Source of the DNA: Candidatus Oleihabitans oleiphilus
Lineage (GTDB): Bacteria; Atribacterota; Phoenicimicrobiia; Phoenicimicrobiales; Stramentimicrobiaceae
NCBI GenBank assembly: GCA_018054125.1
Contig: JAGPKD010000004.1
Span: 1 to 50,010, forward strand
Direction of reading: 5' to 3'
DNA: 50,010 nucleotides
The notes beneath the pieces are model-generated. The model was not told the origin of the DNA. It did no database searches and was given only the letters and a program-made list of their open reading frames with translations. A program made the translations under genes and the position numbers. Shown one piece after another: positions 1 through 7,736 of this stretch (position 1 is the stretch's first letter; the number at the start of each line of letters is the position of its first letter).

Positions 1-1991
1 CCCTCTTCATAGCCAACATAACCAGGAGGAGCACCAATTAATCTAGCTACACTATGCTTTTCCATATATTCAGACATATCAATTCTAACCAGAGCATTCT
101 CATCATTAAATAAAAAGGCAGCTAGACTACGAGCAAGTTCAGTTTTCCCCACTCCAGTAGGACCCATAAAGATAAAGGAACCTACCGGTCGATTCGGGTC
201 TGATATTCCAACCCTGGAACGACGGATAGCATTAGAAACAAGGCTTACTGCTTCATCCTGTCCCACTACTCTTTTCTTCAATTCCTCTTCCATGCGAATT
301 AATTTTTCAGTTTCCCCTTCCATTAAACGTCCTACTGGAATATTAGTCCATTTAGAAACAATTTGAGCAATATCTTCTTCAGTAATCTCTTCTTTTAACA
401 TACGGGAACTTTTTTGCAGTGAATCAATTTTTCTATTATATTCTTCCAGTTGTTTTTCCAGCTCTGGCATCTTGCCATATTTTATTTCAGCAAGCCGATT
501 GAGGTCACCATTTCTTTCGGCCTGTTCTGCTTCTGTTCTTGCTTTTTCAATCTCACTTTTAATTTGATTAATCTTTTGAATAATCTCCTTTTCATGATTC
601 CATCTAGCTACTAAAGATTTTTTTTGTTCCTCTAAATCACTTAAAGTTTGATTAATCTTTTTTATTTTCTCCTGGGCAATAGCATCATTATCTTTCTTTA
701 AAGCCTGCTTTTCAATCTGGAGTTGCATTATCTTTCTTTGAATTTCATCAATCTCTACCGGCATGCTATCAATTTCCATACGCAATCCAGAAGCAGCTTC
801 ATCAATTAAATCAATAGCTTTATCTGGCAAAAAACGATCAGTTATATAGCGATAAGAAAGGGTAGCAGCAGCAATGAGAGCAGAGTCCTTAATTTTTACT
901 CCATGATGCACTTCATAGCGCTCTTTTAAACCCCTTAAAATAGCAATGGTATCCTCCACGCTCGGTTCTTTAACTAACACTGGCTGAAATCTTCTCTCTA
1001 AAGCTGCATCTTTTTCAATATACTTTTTATATTCTTTTAAAGTGGTAGCACCAATGCAACGCAACTCTCCTCGAGCCAGAGCCGGTTTTAACATATTAGA
1101 GGCATCTACAGCACCTTCAGCGGCACCTGCCCCAACTAAAGTATGTATTTCATCAATAAATAAAATTATAGAACCAGCTGCTTGCTCTATTTCCTTTAAA
1201 ACAGCTTTCAAGCGGTCTTCAAACTCTCCTCTGAATTTTGCTCCCGCTATGAGAGCACTGATATCTAAGGCAATAATTCTTTTATTTTTCAGTCCTTCCG
1301 GTACATCTCCACTGACTATGCGACGAGCAAGCCCTTCTACTATGGCTGTTTTACCAACCCCGGGTTCTCCTATTAATACCGGATTATTTTTTGTTCTTCG
1401 ACTTAAAATCTGCATAACCCTTCTGATTTCATCATCCCGACCAATAACTGGATCCAGTTTTCCCTCCCTCGCCAATTGAGTTAAATCACGAGAGTATTTT
1501 TCTAAAGCTTGATACTTTTCTTCTGGATTTTGATCGGTTATTCTTTGATTCCCCCTAATCTTCAACAAAGCCTGATAGACCTTATCCCGATTAATTCCTC
1601 TTTCTTTAAAATAGCGAGCAAAAGAGCTATCCTCTAATTCTAGCATAGCCAGTAATAGATGTTCTGTGCTGATATATTCATCTTTCAATTTGCTTGCTTC
1701 CTGAGTTGCTTTATTGAATACGGTATTTAACTCATTACCAATATATTGACCTGCTCCCCCTCCATACACACTGGGGTACTGGGCTAATTTTCTTTCTAAA
1801 AAGGCTTCTAAATCAGCTATATCAACTTCTAATTTAGCTAAAACCGAGGGAATGATACCATCTCGTTGTCTGATTAAAGCCAGCAATAAGTGTTCACTTT
1901 TAATTTCCTGATGATTATTCTGTAAAGCCAATTGTTGAGCCTGACTGATTGCTTCCTGAGCTTTAATGGTAAATTTATCAAACTGAATCAT
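1..1991 (-). CDS. clpB: ATP-dependent disaggregase ClpB (3' end beyond window)
   Basis: This is a cytosolic AAA+ disaggregase that threads aggregated proteins through a hexamer together with the DnaK system. Translating from the ATG at 1991 gives 663 open codons. They comprise a Clp N-terminal domain with two similar halves (residues 1-145), a first AAA+ module with Walker A GEPGVGKT near residue 208 and the [12 protein letters not shown] Walker B stretch, a long coiled-coil M domain (about 400-525), and a second module with GPTGVGKT near residue 607. The M domain separates ClpB from ClpA and ClpX. The frame is still open at position 1, so the C-terminal part lies outside the window. An AAGGAG-like ribosome site lies just upstream of the start. 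No CIRCE operator was seen. Confidence 0.97.
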   Translation of the reverse strand, partial: MIQFDKFTIKAQEAISQAQQLALQNNHQEIKSEHLLLALIRQRDGIIPSVLAKLEVDIADLEAFLERKLAQYPSVYGGGAGQYIGNELNTVFNKATQEASKLKDEYISTEHLLLAMLELEDSSFARYFKERGINRDKVYQALLKIRGNQRITDQNPEEKYQALEKYSRDLTQLAREGKLDPVIGRDDEIRRVMQILSRRTKNNPVLIGEPGVGKTAIVEGLARRIVSGDVPEGLKNKRIIALDISALIAGAKFRGEFEDRLKAVLKEIEQAAGSIILFIDEIHTLVGAGAAEGAVDASNMLKPALARGELRCIGATTLKEYKKYIEKDAALERRFQPVLVKEPSVEDTIAILRGLKERYEVHHGVKIKDSALIAAATLSYRYITDRFLPDKAIDLIDEAASGLRMEIDSMPVEIDEIQRKIMQLQIEKQALKKDNDAIAQEKIKKINQTLSDLEEQKKSLVARWNHEKEIIQKINQIKSEIEKARTEAEQAERNGDLNRLAEIKYGKMPELEKQLEEYNRKIDSLQKSSRMLKEEITEEDIAQIVSKWTNIPVGRLMEGETEKLIRMEEELKKRVVGQDEAVSLVSNAIRRSRVGISDPNRPVGSFIFMGPTGVGKTELARSLAAFLFNDENALVRIDMSEYMEKHSVARLIGAPPGYVGYEE

Positions 1992-2021
1992 ATTTTGTCT
2001 CCTTTTTACAATTTTCTTATT

Positions 2022-2068
2022 TTATATTATATATCTATTATATATTATAATTATACTGCTATTGTCAA
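2022..2068 (-). promoter_or_regulatory. Possible sigma-70 promoter of clpB
   Basis: On the minus strand a perfect TTGACA lies at 2068-2063. It is followed by a very AT-rich stretch with several overlapping TATAAT-like hexamers, so the exact -10 box cannot be fixed. It lies 70 to 80 bases upstream of the clpB start. Confidence 0.35.
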
Positions 2069-2261
2069 ATATCCGAATATCGTAATAATATATTTAGATT
2101 TTTAATTTTATTTAAAATACAATAATGCTATATTGTTCTTACCTCTTTTGTGTCTGAAAATATTAGCTGGAAATTATCTTACTTATCTTATCTTACTATT
2201 AATTCAAGATGATAAATGAGAGAGATTAATTTGTTCCCTTCGTTCGCTGTGGTAATGATTA

Positions 2262-2293
2262 AAGAAAAAAAATCCCTGTTACACCGAACAGGG
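2262..2293 (-). terminator. Intrinsic terminator after the bifunctional nuclease gene
   Basis: Read on the minus strand, CCCTGTT (2293-2287 side) pairs with AACAGGG across a 6-base loop. A run of eight T residues follows at once. It lies about 100 bases downstream of the nuclease stop codon and before clpB. The rest of the 1992-2395 gap is AT-rich and shows nothing else I can name. Confidence 0.75.
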
Positions 2294-2395
2294 GCTACCT
2301 AAAACAATATTATAACTACCGCTCAAATTTTTAATTACAGCTATTTGCTATTAATCTTATTCTAATTACTGATTACTTAAATATAAGCAAAAATA

Positions 2396-2953
2396 TTAAT
2401 TAGGCTTTAGTGGCGGAATATTTTTCATTTTTTCTAATTTTCTAATTTCATCTCTTAACTGAGCAGCTTTTTCATAATTTTCTTTCTCTACTTCCATTTG
2501 TAGTTCATTTTTTAGTTGAGCTAAACGAATAGCAACCTCCTCTTCATCTTTAGAAGAATGAACGATAGAGGCCTTTTTCATTACCTCATCAGCTACAAAA
2601 ATTGGTGCTTCTAACCTTAAGGCTACCGCAATAGCATCGCTCGGTCTGGCATCAATCAATAATTGTTTTTCTCCCTTTTTTAACCAGATAGTGGCATAAT
2701 AAGTATTATCTCTTATATCAGAAATAATAACTTTTTCCATGCTTAATTCAGCAGATTCGATAATATTTTTAATTAAATCGGGAGAAAAAGGTCTTTTAGG
2801 TTCAGTTTTTTCTAATGCTAAAGAAATCATTTTAGCCTCATAAGGTCCAATCCATATTGGTAACCATTTTTTTTCATCCTGGTCCTTTAAAATTACTACA
2901 AAGCCTTTAGTGACTGGGTCAACTGCTACTCCAAAGACTTTTACCGGGATCAT
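2396..2953 (-). CDS. Bifunctional nuclease family protein (DUF151) with UVR motif
   Basis: This 185-residue protein begins MIPVKVFGVAVDPVTKGFVV and contains the block LPIWIGPYEAKMISLALE and the RPSDAIAVALR signature of the DUF151/BFN domain (about residues 1-135). That family is widespread in bacteria and plants, and some members have been reported to cleave DNA and RNA. The last 45 residues (LKNELQMEVEKENYEKAAQLRDEIRKLE) form a UVR motif of the kind found in UvrB, UvrC and McsA, which bind partner proteins. The gene stands alone, with a strong AAGGAGGAGA site before the ATG and its own terminator downstream. The cellular role is not known from this context. Confidence 0.85.
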   Translation of the reverse strand: MIPVKVFGVAVDPVTKGFVVILKDQDEKKWLPIWIGPYEAKMISLALEKTEPKRPFSPDLIKNIIESAELSMEKVIISDIRDNTYYATIWLKKGEKQLLIDARPSDAIAVALRLEAPIFVADEVMKKASIVHSSKDEEEVAIRLAQLKNELQMEVEKENYEKAAQLRDEIRKLEKMKNIPPLKPN

Positions 2954-3104
2954 TGCCTTCTCCTCCTTCCCTTATTAATAACTATATCTTTTTCAAAGGT
3001 AAAAAGTATTTTCATAATAATTATAACATATTATTGCTAAGATAAAAAAGGATATCCTCAAATGCCAATTGCTTTCAGTAAAAAAATAAGATAATTAGGA
3101 GAAG

Positions 3105-3264
3105 TATCCACTGAAACCCCTCTCTTATTAGTATTGAGTATCTAGTATTCAGTATGTAGTGTAAACTTCAGTTAAAAAATAAAGAACAATACCTTTTAAA
3201 AAAATTCTATCTTGTTTTAGCAACAAGATAATCAAGGAGAATGCTTCCCCTTGATATCCCCTAA
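3105..3264 (-). repeat. Dispersed repeat, module M1 (copy 1)
   Basis: The stretch contains the core GAAACCCCTCTCTTATTAG, then low-complexity TAGTATTGAG/TATCTAGTATTC runs, a CTATCTTGTT...AACAAGATA hairpin and CCCCTTGATATCCCC. The same modules in the same order recur at 28433-28660, and in the opposite orientation at 40738-40850, 41206-41340 and 43573-43680. No coding potential is visible. Confidence 0.7.
3198..3230 (-). terminator. Intrinsic terminator inside repeat M1, end of catabolic cluster
   Basis: On the minus strand TATCTTGTT (3230-3222) pairs with AACAAGATA (3217-3209) and is followed by seven T residues (3204-3198). It lies downstream of the last gene of the catabolic cluster, about 490 bases past its stop codon, and is supplied by a dispersed repeat. 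Confidence 0.6.
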
Positions 3265-3282
3265 TTAACCTTAAGGTAATAT

Positions 3283-3413
3283 TTATCACCCTCACCTTAC
3301 CTCTCCCTTCTAAGGGAGAGGAATATGATGATGAGCATAACTAGATTCAGTTTCAATAGACCATAGATATAACATAAAACTCGGTATACGTTATACGTAA
3401 TACGATATACCAT
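3283..3413 (+). repeat. Dispersed repeat, module M3 (inverted relative to 41028-41160)
   Basis: This block of about 130 bases contains CCTCTCCCTTCTAAGGGAGAGG, GATGATGAGCAT, AATAGACCATAGATATAACAT and TATACGTTATACGTAATACGA. Its reverse complement matches 41028-41160 nearly base for base apart from a few small gaps. A partial second copy of the CTCTCCCTTCTAAGGGAGAG hairpin follows at 3415-3455. Confidence 0.75.
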
Positions 3414-3489
3414 ATTCACCTTCACCTTACCTCTCCCTTCTAAGGGAGAGGATTAGAGTGTTTAGGTATCGGCATTATTGAAATTCCTA

Positions 3490-3538
3490 TACAACAAAAT
3501 ATTCAAGGGGAATCCTTCCCCTTGAATATTTTGTTGTA
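3490..3538. repeat. 49-bp near-perfect palindrome
   Basis: The arms TACAACAAAATATTCAAGGG (3490 on) and CCCTTGAATATTTTGTTGTA (to 3538) pair over 22 bases around a 5-base centre. It resembles the CAACAAGATATTCAAGGGG edge of repeat M1. It lies about 180 bases downstream of the last catabolic gene and lacks a clear T-run on either side, so it may stabilise mRNA ends or be a repeat end. The rest of 2954-3720 is AT-rich spacer. Confidence 0.75.
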
Positions 3539-3720
3539 GTAATTAAGATATTTCTACTTTTTCATTTATTATTATCTATAGTTAGCCTGAGTTTGTCTGA
3601 CTGAATTTAAAATTCATTACACTGCTTATAATAATTATCGCCGAGCCAATGAGTGTCAATAAGTCTGGTATTACTCCTAAGCAGGTAATTTCCAGAATAG
3701 CAGCAAAAATAAATTATTGG

Positions 3721-4842
3721 TTATTTCTTTTTCTTGCCAATATTTAAAAATTGCTCCATAATCATTACCAATTCTTTACTTTCTTCCCCCTTAATATTTA
3801 TTACTGGCAAAGATATTCTGCTTCTCATTTTCTGACAAAGTTGCACCACATCTATCCAATCTGCTTCATAACTCTCTTTCCCATAGCGATGAAATTTTGG
3901 ATAAAAGGGATTAACGGTAACTGCTAACACTGGTAAGCTATGGAGTGTCTTAAGTTTGATTCCTTTTCTTATCATATCAGCAAGAAGATCTTTAAGATGG
4001 CAAATATCTTGGGAACCGACTAACAAAAAGGTGGGATTATCAATCAGAATTGTTTTCCCTCGGAATAATTCACTATATTTTTCCACCATCTCTTTTAATA
4101 GCTTATCCTGAATAATTCCTGGTATATATATTTCTGCCGATTCTTTTTCATCGATATTGTTAATTAAATTATGAAGTGTTTTTTGACTAATCAGGGAATG
4201 ATCATTTAATTGTCTTATAACACCATTTTTCTGAAAAATTACCATATTGTGTTGAGGTCTTCTTATTTCTTGGTTAGAAATCTTTTGTTTTTCTCTCAAA
4301 GGTAAATTGTACACTCTTAATATACTTTCGGTCTCCTCCACAAGTAAATCAACATCAATATGACGAGAGGCTCCAGTGGTTAAAATCAATGCATCGCAAT
4401 GCACTAATGGTATCATCCTATTCAAAGCTCCATCAACCAATATTATTTGAACTCTCTGTTGTTTTATTTTTTGAATAATATATTTTAAGTCTTTGCTCTT
4501 ATTGGGACCGGCTAAAACCACTAAACCTTCTTGCAAGGTATTCTCTATTAATACTGGTCCTAAAGGAGTAAGAATGGGCGTTTTTTCAATTGTTTCTAAT
4601 TTTGCTGCTGTGGAAGATAAGCATTGTTCTGCAGTAGCAATGATATTGCCTTTCTGAATAAAAATGCGTGGTTTGGGTAATCCAGTAATATTGTCTATAT
4701 CTTCTCCATCATAGCCAATGCTGGTTAGCCCTACCCCAATATTTTCCTTATTGGCCCATTCCAGTAAAAAATTAAAAGTGGTAGTTTTTCCAGTATTTTT
4801 AGCTGTTCCTAATATTCCAATTATCTTACTACTAATTGGCAT
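3721..4842 (-). CDS. P-loop NTPase, possible aminomutase reactivation partner (KamB-like)
   Basis: This 373-residue cytosolic protein has no signal peptide. A Walker A loop GTAKNTGKT lies at residues 12-20. The segment VQIILVDGALNRMIPLVHCDALILTTGASRH looks like a Walker B/switch region of the SIMIBI P-loop class. The C-terminal third (about residues 230-373) has no motif I recognise. It is the last gene of the cluster, 13 bases after the aminomutase gene. Adenosylcobalamin aminomutases inactivate during turnover and are rescued by ATP-using partners, and KamB/KamC is the pair for lysine 5,6-aminomutase. The P-loop assignment is seen in the sequence. The reactivase role rests on position and a general resemblance to KamB that I cannot test here. 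No MutS-like KamC partner is present in the window. Confidence 0.6.
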   Translation of the reverse strand: MPISSKIIGILGTAKNTGKTTTFNFLLEWANKENIGVGLTSIGYDGEDIDNITGLPKPRIFIQKGNIIATAEQCLSSTAAKLETIEKTPILTPLGPVLIENTLQEGLVVLAGPNKSKDLKYIIQKIKQQRVQIILVDGALNRMIPLVHCDALILTTGASRHIDVDLLVEETESILRVYNLPLREKQKISNQEIRRPQHNMVIFQKNGVIRQLNDHSLISQKTLHNLINNIDEKESAEIYIPGIIQDKLLKEMVEKYSELFRGKTILIDNPTFLLVGSQDICHLKDLLADMIRKGIKLKTLHSLPVLAVTVNPFYPKFHRYGKESYEADWIDVVQLCQKMRSRISLPVINIKGEESKELVMIMEQFLNIGKKKK

Positions 4843-4855
4843 AGGCTATTTCCGC

Positions 4856-6706
4856 TTATCTTTCCATGATGGTATTTCTTCCAGCAAGACCAGGGTAAGC
4901 CCCATCCTCAGGTCCACCTAATAACCCCTCGTATAGTGAATTAACAAAACTACCTCTTCTGGCAACTTTTTCTAAAGTTGTTTCAATTCCTTGTTTTATT
5001 TCTTGTTCATATTCTTTGGCTTTAGCTGTCGGTTTTATCTCTGCCTTTCCTAAGAAACGAAATACTTCTTGAATTGCTCTTAAAGTATCAATCCTGGAAG
5101 AAATAGAAATCGGACCTCTGGAATAGGCCTCATCAGCAGAGGCTATGGTAATTGCATCAACCTTAAGGGAAATAGCCAGAGCGGCATGTAAAGCAGTAGT
5201 TAATGAAGATTGGACTCTATCTTCAGAATGAGTCATAAAACCAATCGGTTCTCCAGGCCAGATGGGAGCATCAATAATGGAACGCAAACTATTGATTTTA
5301 GCCACATTATAATCAATATAGTTATCATCCATCTTACCAGTAATCATAACATCAGGTGAATAACAAAATAAAGGTTTTAATATTGGTTGTGCCTGTAATT
5401 TTAAAGCTAAATCAGCAATAATCAGCAAACCAGCGAATGATTTATAGGCTGGCACCCCTCCCAATTCCTCATTAGTTGGCTCATCAAAGGGCATCTTATA
5501 TTTGGCCGCATATTTTATGGTTTCTATACCATCAATAGTTAACCTCGCCGGATCAGTGCCTCCATTCAATGCTCCATAAACTATATGAATTTTTGTTAAA
5601 TCTGCACCTAATTCACCAGCCAGAACCGCTGTCTCAGGTGTATTTAATCCCCGATGTGCCCGGACGGTCCAGAGAGTTTCTTGATGAAGGGAAGATTTTA
5701 TCTTTGCTAAATTTTCCCAGGTAATAATGGAGCCATCTTCTTCATGAGATAATATTCCTTCCAGAAAGCCCTCAGTGCGAGCACCCCAGGAGGGATCAAA
5801 ATGAAATACTCCATCTGCTCCCCAGGCTTCACTTGTTTTAATATGAGCAATATCCATGATTGGGCAGCCAGTGCCATATTGAACAAAGACAAGTGGTAAA
5901 GACTGAGAATGCCTTAACTTTTTAAAATTGATATTTTCCTTTTCTTTTTGAATATAGACATCAAGCCTAGATATTTCTTCTGGAGACAGGGCTCTTACTT
6001 TATTAGGAAGCTTACCGTCTTGATAAAACTGTAAAATTTTCTCATCACAGTAGTTAAGGTAATTCCCCATTAAAAGCTTAATCTTATTAGATTTATCTTG
6101 CTGAGTTAGATTGCTATCCTTATTGATACCAATCATTCTTTCTCGTAGTTTTGCCCTTTCAATAGCTGGACTGGTCTTGTTACTACTCCACTGGATAATC
6201 TCTTCAGTAATTTCATTTAACAGTTTTTTTATTTTATCGTTTTTATATTGATAAGTATACTGGGCAGGGATAGAGACTTTTTTTCTAAATAATTTTCCCT
6301 TTTCTTGTAGGTATTCTCTATCTTCAAGATAAGCTATAATTTCTTCAAAATCCGTTCCTGCTCCAAATCCCTTATCAAATCCTAATTCAGCTGCTAATTG
6401 TGGGGTAATTGCTTTTCCTCCTAACACTATTTTGGCTTTATCTCTAATCTTAGCGGCATCTAACATATCAATAAATTTGCCCAACAATTCTGCCACACCA
6501 TACCCTAAGGTTCTACTAACCAAGAGGTAATTTACATCAATTTCAGAGGCACGACTGATAATTTCTTCTAAAGGTAAATCAGGAGGCAATAAGATAGTCT
6601 GATGCCCTCTATCTTTTAACTTTCGATTTAAAATCTTCAAGGCAACGTCATGAACTGGATCCAGTGGAATCAATAAAACTCTTTTCTTATCTCTAATCTC
6701 ATTCAT
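4856..6706 (-). CDS. Adenosylcobalamin-dependent amino acid aminomutase: B12 domain fused to TIM barrel
   Basis: This 616-residue protein is related to D-ornithine 4,5- and lysine 5,6-aminomutases, which move a terminal amino group to the next carbon using adenosylcobalamin and PLP. Residues 8-125 are a B12-binding Rossmann domain: PVHDVALKIL carries the cobalt-ligand histidine H19, then LLVSRTLG and IVLGGKAITPQLAAELGFDKGFGAG. A helical linker (about 150-260) leads to a TIM barrel (about 265-616) with GADGVFHFDPSWGARTEGF, TVRAHRGLNTPE, MTHSEDRVQSSLTTALHAAL and a C-terminal YEGLLGGPEDGAYPG, which align in order with KamD. The domain order is the reverse of OraE, where the barrel comes first. 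The PLP lysine found 11 residues after the histidine in KamE (K144) and OraE (K629) is a leucine here (L30), flanked by K29 and K31. The substrate is unknown. Confidence 0.85.
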   Translation of the reverse strand: MNEIRDKKRVLLIPLDPVHDVALKILNRKLKDRGHQTILLPPDLPLEEIISRASEIDVNYLLVSRTLGYGVAELLGKFIDMLDAAKIRDKAKIVLGGKAITPQLAAELGFDKGFGAGTDFEEIIAYLEDREYLQEKGKLFRKKVSIPAQYTYQYKNDKIKKLLNEITEEIIQWSSNKTSPAIERAKLRERMIGINKDSNLTQQDKSNKIKLLMGNYLNYCDEKILQFYQDGKLPNKVRALSPEEISRLDVYIQKEKENINFKKLRHSQSLPLVFVQYGTGCPIMDIAHIKTSEAWGADGVFHFDPSWGARTEGFLEGILSHEEDGSIITWENLAKIKSSLHQETLWTVRAHRGLNTPETAVLAGELGADLTKIHIVYGALNGGTDPARLTIDGIETIKYAAKYKMPFDEPTNEELGGVPAYKSFAGLLIIADLALKLQAQPILKPLFCYSPDVMITGKMDDNYIDYNVAKINSLRSIIDAPIWPGEPIGFMTHSEDRVQSSLTTALHAALAISLKVDAITIASADEAYSRGPISISSRIDTLRAIQEVFRFLGKAEIKPTAKAKEYEQEIKQGIETTLEKVARRGSFVNSLYEGLLGGPEDGAYPGLAGRNTIMER

Positions 6707-6729
6707 TTTCTAATAGGTACACTTCTTTT

Positions 6730-6984
6730 TTATTCCTTATTATTTTTATATAAATCCAACCATCCATAGGAATCACCAGGTTTGTAAATGTTGGCTCGCA
6801 GCCTGATCCGAGCACCAGAGCCTAAAAACTCAATAAAAACCACATCAACATCTTTGAACCCCAAATTTTTCATCATTGCCAACCCTAATTTCTTCCCCTC
6901 TTCCTCACTTTTACAAGCAATAAAGGTCTCAACATCCAGTGAATCTAAGATATAATCTAAAAAGTCGGCATGCTCAATCATCAT
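6730..6984 (-). CDS. Small aminomutase subunit, OraE/KamE-type dimerisation domain
   Basis: This 84-residue protein contains GKKLGLAMMKNLGFKDVDVVFIEFLGSGARIRLRANI, which resembles the small alpha/beta domain of OraE and KamE that precedes their B12 Rossmann domain (EFAKKMNLEEVEV...EGTRIELKGRV in OraE). In those enzymes it is part of the B12 chain; here it is a separate gene directly before the B12/TIM-barrel gene, 23 bases away. Its start codon overlaps the end of the upstream BFD-type gene by 11 bases, behind a GGAGG site, so the two are probably translationally coupled. The family call rests on pattern similarity over a short protein and needs a profile comparison. Confidence 0.65.
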   Translation of the reverse strand: MMIEHADFLDYILDSLDVETFIACKSEEEGKKLGLAMMKNLGFKDVDVVFIEFLGSGARIRLRANIYKPGDSYGWLDLYKNNKE

Positions 6985-7246
6985 TCCCTCCTGCTATTAC
7001 CCTTAAGGGAACAGGTTTGGTAGGAGGACGAAAGGTAGAAAGAGGTATCTCCTCTACTTTCTTATGGAGATAGGAAGCGATAGCCTGTAAGAGAATTCTC
7101 TGGCAGGTCTTCCCCTGGCAGGGACCCATACCAGCCCGGGTAAGACGTTTGATCTCATCTAAGGTAGTGTAACCCTTGTCTAATTGTTTTCTTATCTCTC
7201 CCCAGGTAATATCCTCACAACGACAGATAATGGTATCATCATCCAT
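6974..7246 (-). CDS. BFD-type [2Fe-2S] subunit of amino-acid dehydrogenase
   Basis: This 90-residue protein reads IICRCEDITWGEIRKQL then GMGPCQGKTCQ. Cysteines C8, C10, C43 and C48 form the C-x-C...C-x4-C pattern of a bacterioferredoxin-associated-ferredoxin domain with one [2Fe-2S] cluster. In HcnB, OoxA and the alpha subunits of dye-linked proline dehydrogenases this domain is the C-terminus of the FAD protein; here it is a separate gene. Its start overlaps the ferredoxin gene by 8 bases and its end overlaps the small aminomutase gene. It probably passes electrons between the FAD protein and the other Fe-S centres. Confidence 0.85.
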   Translation of the reverse strand: MDDDTIICRCEDITWGEIRKQLDKGYTTLDEIKRLTRAGMGPCQGKTCQRILLQAIASYLHKKVEEIPLSTFRPPTKPVPLRVIAGGNDD

Positions 7247-7736
7247 TTTTATACTCCTCCACCTTGATATTACGGATCAAAAGAGCCAACTCTTTGGGCA
7301 CCAGGATACTTATGATAGAAGTCTTATTTTTGGTGCTCTGCACCCTGCTCACCTTCACCTGAGCTACTCGGTTACCTTCTCGGTCTAAGCCTGAGACCAG
7401 CTCACCTTTCCTGGGTAGGGGTAACAGTTCATAGGGTAATTTAACTAAGGCCTCTTTCTGAGAGTAGTTGCTATCTACTACAAAGATAGCCAGTCCAGGA
7501 CAGGAGGCAATACAGAGACCACAACCGGTGCATTTAGCATAATCCACCTTGGGTAGCTCATTGATATCGGTAAAGGGTAAAATTGCTCCCGAAGGACAGG
7601 AAAGAGCACAGGGGTCACAGGGGATATGTTGAAAACATTCTATCACCACCACAGGTTTCTGTTGCAATAGCTCTTTGGGGGGTATTACTCTTTCTAATTC
7701 TGCTTTAGTAGGGACACCATCAGTGGATAGGGACAT
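7239..7736 (-). CDS. Ferredoxin-type 2x[4Fe-4S] subunit of amino-acid dehydrogenase
   Basis: This 165-residue protein carries two clusters: C34, C40, C43, C47 (CFQHIPCDPCALSCP) and C69, C72, C75, C79 (CTGCGLCIASCP). The C-terminal 70 residues are a small beta-rich extension without cysteines. Comparable ferredoxin subunits occur in the alpha-beta-gamma-delta dye-linked proline dehydrogenases of Thermococcales. The gene overlaps the FAD-subunit gene by 17 bases and the BFD gene by 8, so the subunits are likely made in step. It likely carries electrons from amino-acid oxidation to a soluble or membrane acceptor; the acceptor is not evident. Confidence 0.85.
   Translation of the reverse strand: MSLSTDGVPTKAELERVIPPKELLQQKPVVVIECFQHIPCDPCALSCPSGAILPFTDINELPKVDYAKCTGCGLCIASCPGLAIFVVDSNYSQKEALVKLPYELLPLPRKGELVSGLDREGNRVAQVKVSRVQSTKNKTSIISILVPKELALLIRNIKVEEYKNG

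Noticed and set aside
1042-1479. 145-codon open frame on the plus strand
   Set aside because: It lies entirely inside clpB on the other strand, and its translation shows no domain; the ClpB frame has intact Walker motifs.
4856-6984. Plain D-ornithine 4,5-aminomutase OraSE
   Set aside because: Domain order and split differ, the +11 PLP lysine is absent, and Ord, OrtA, OrtB and the PLP-type ornithine racemase are not present.
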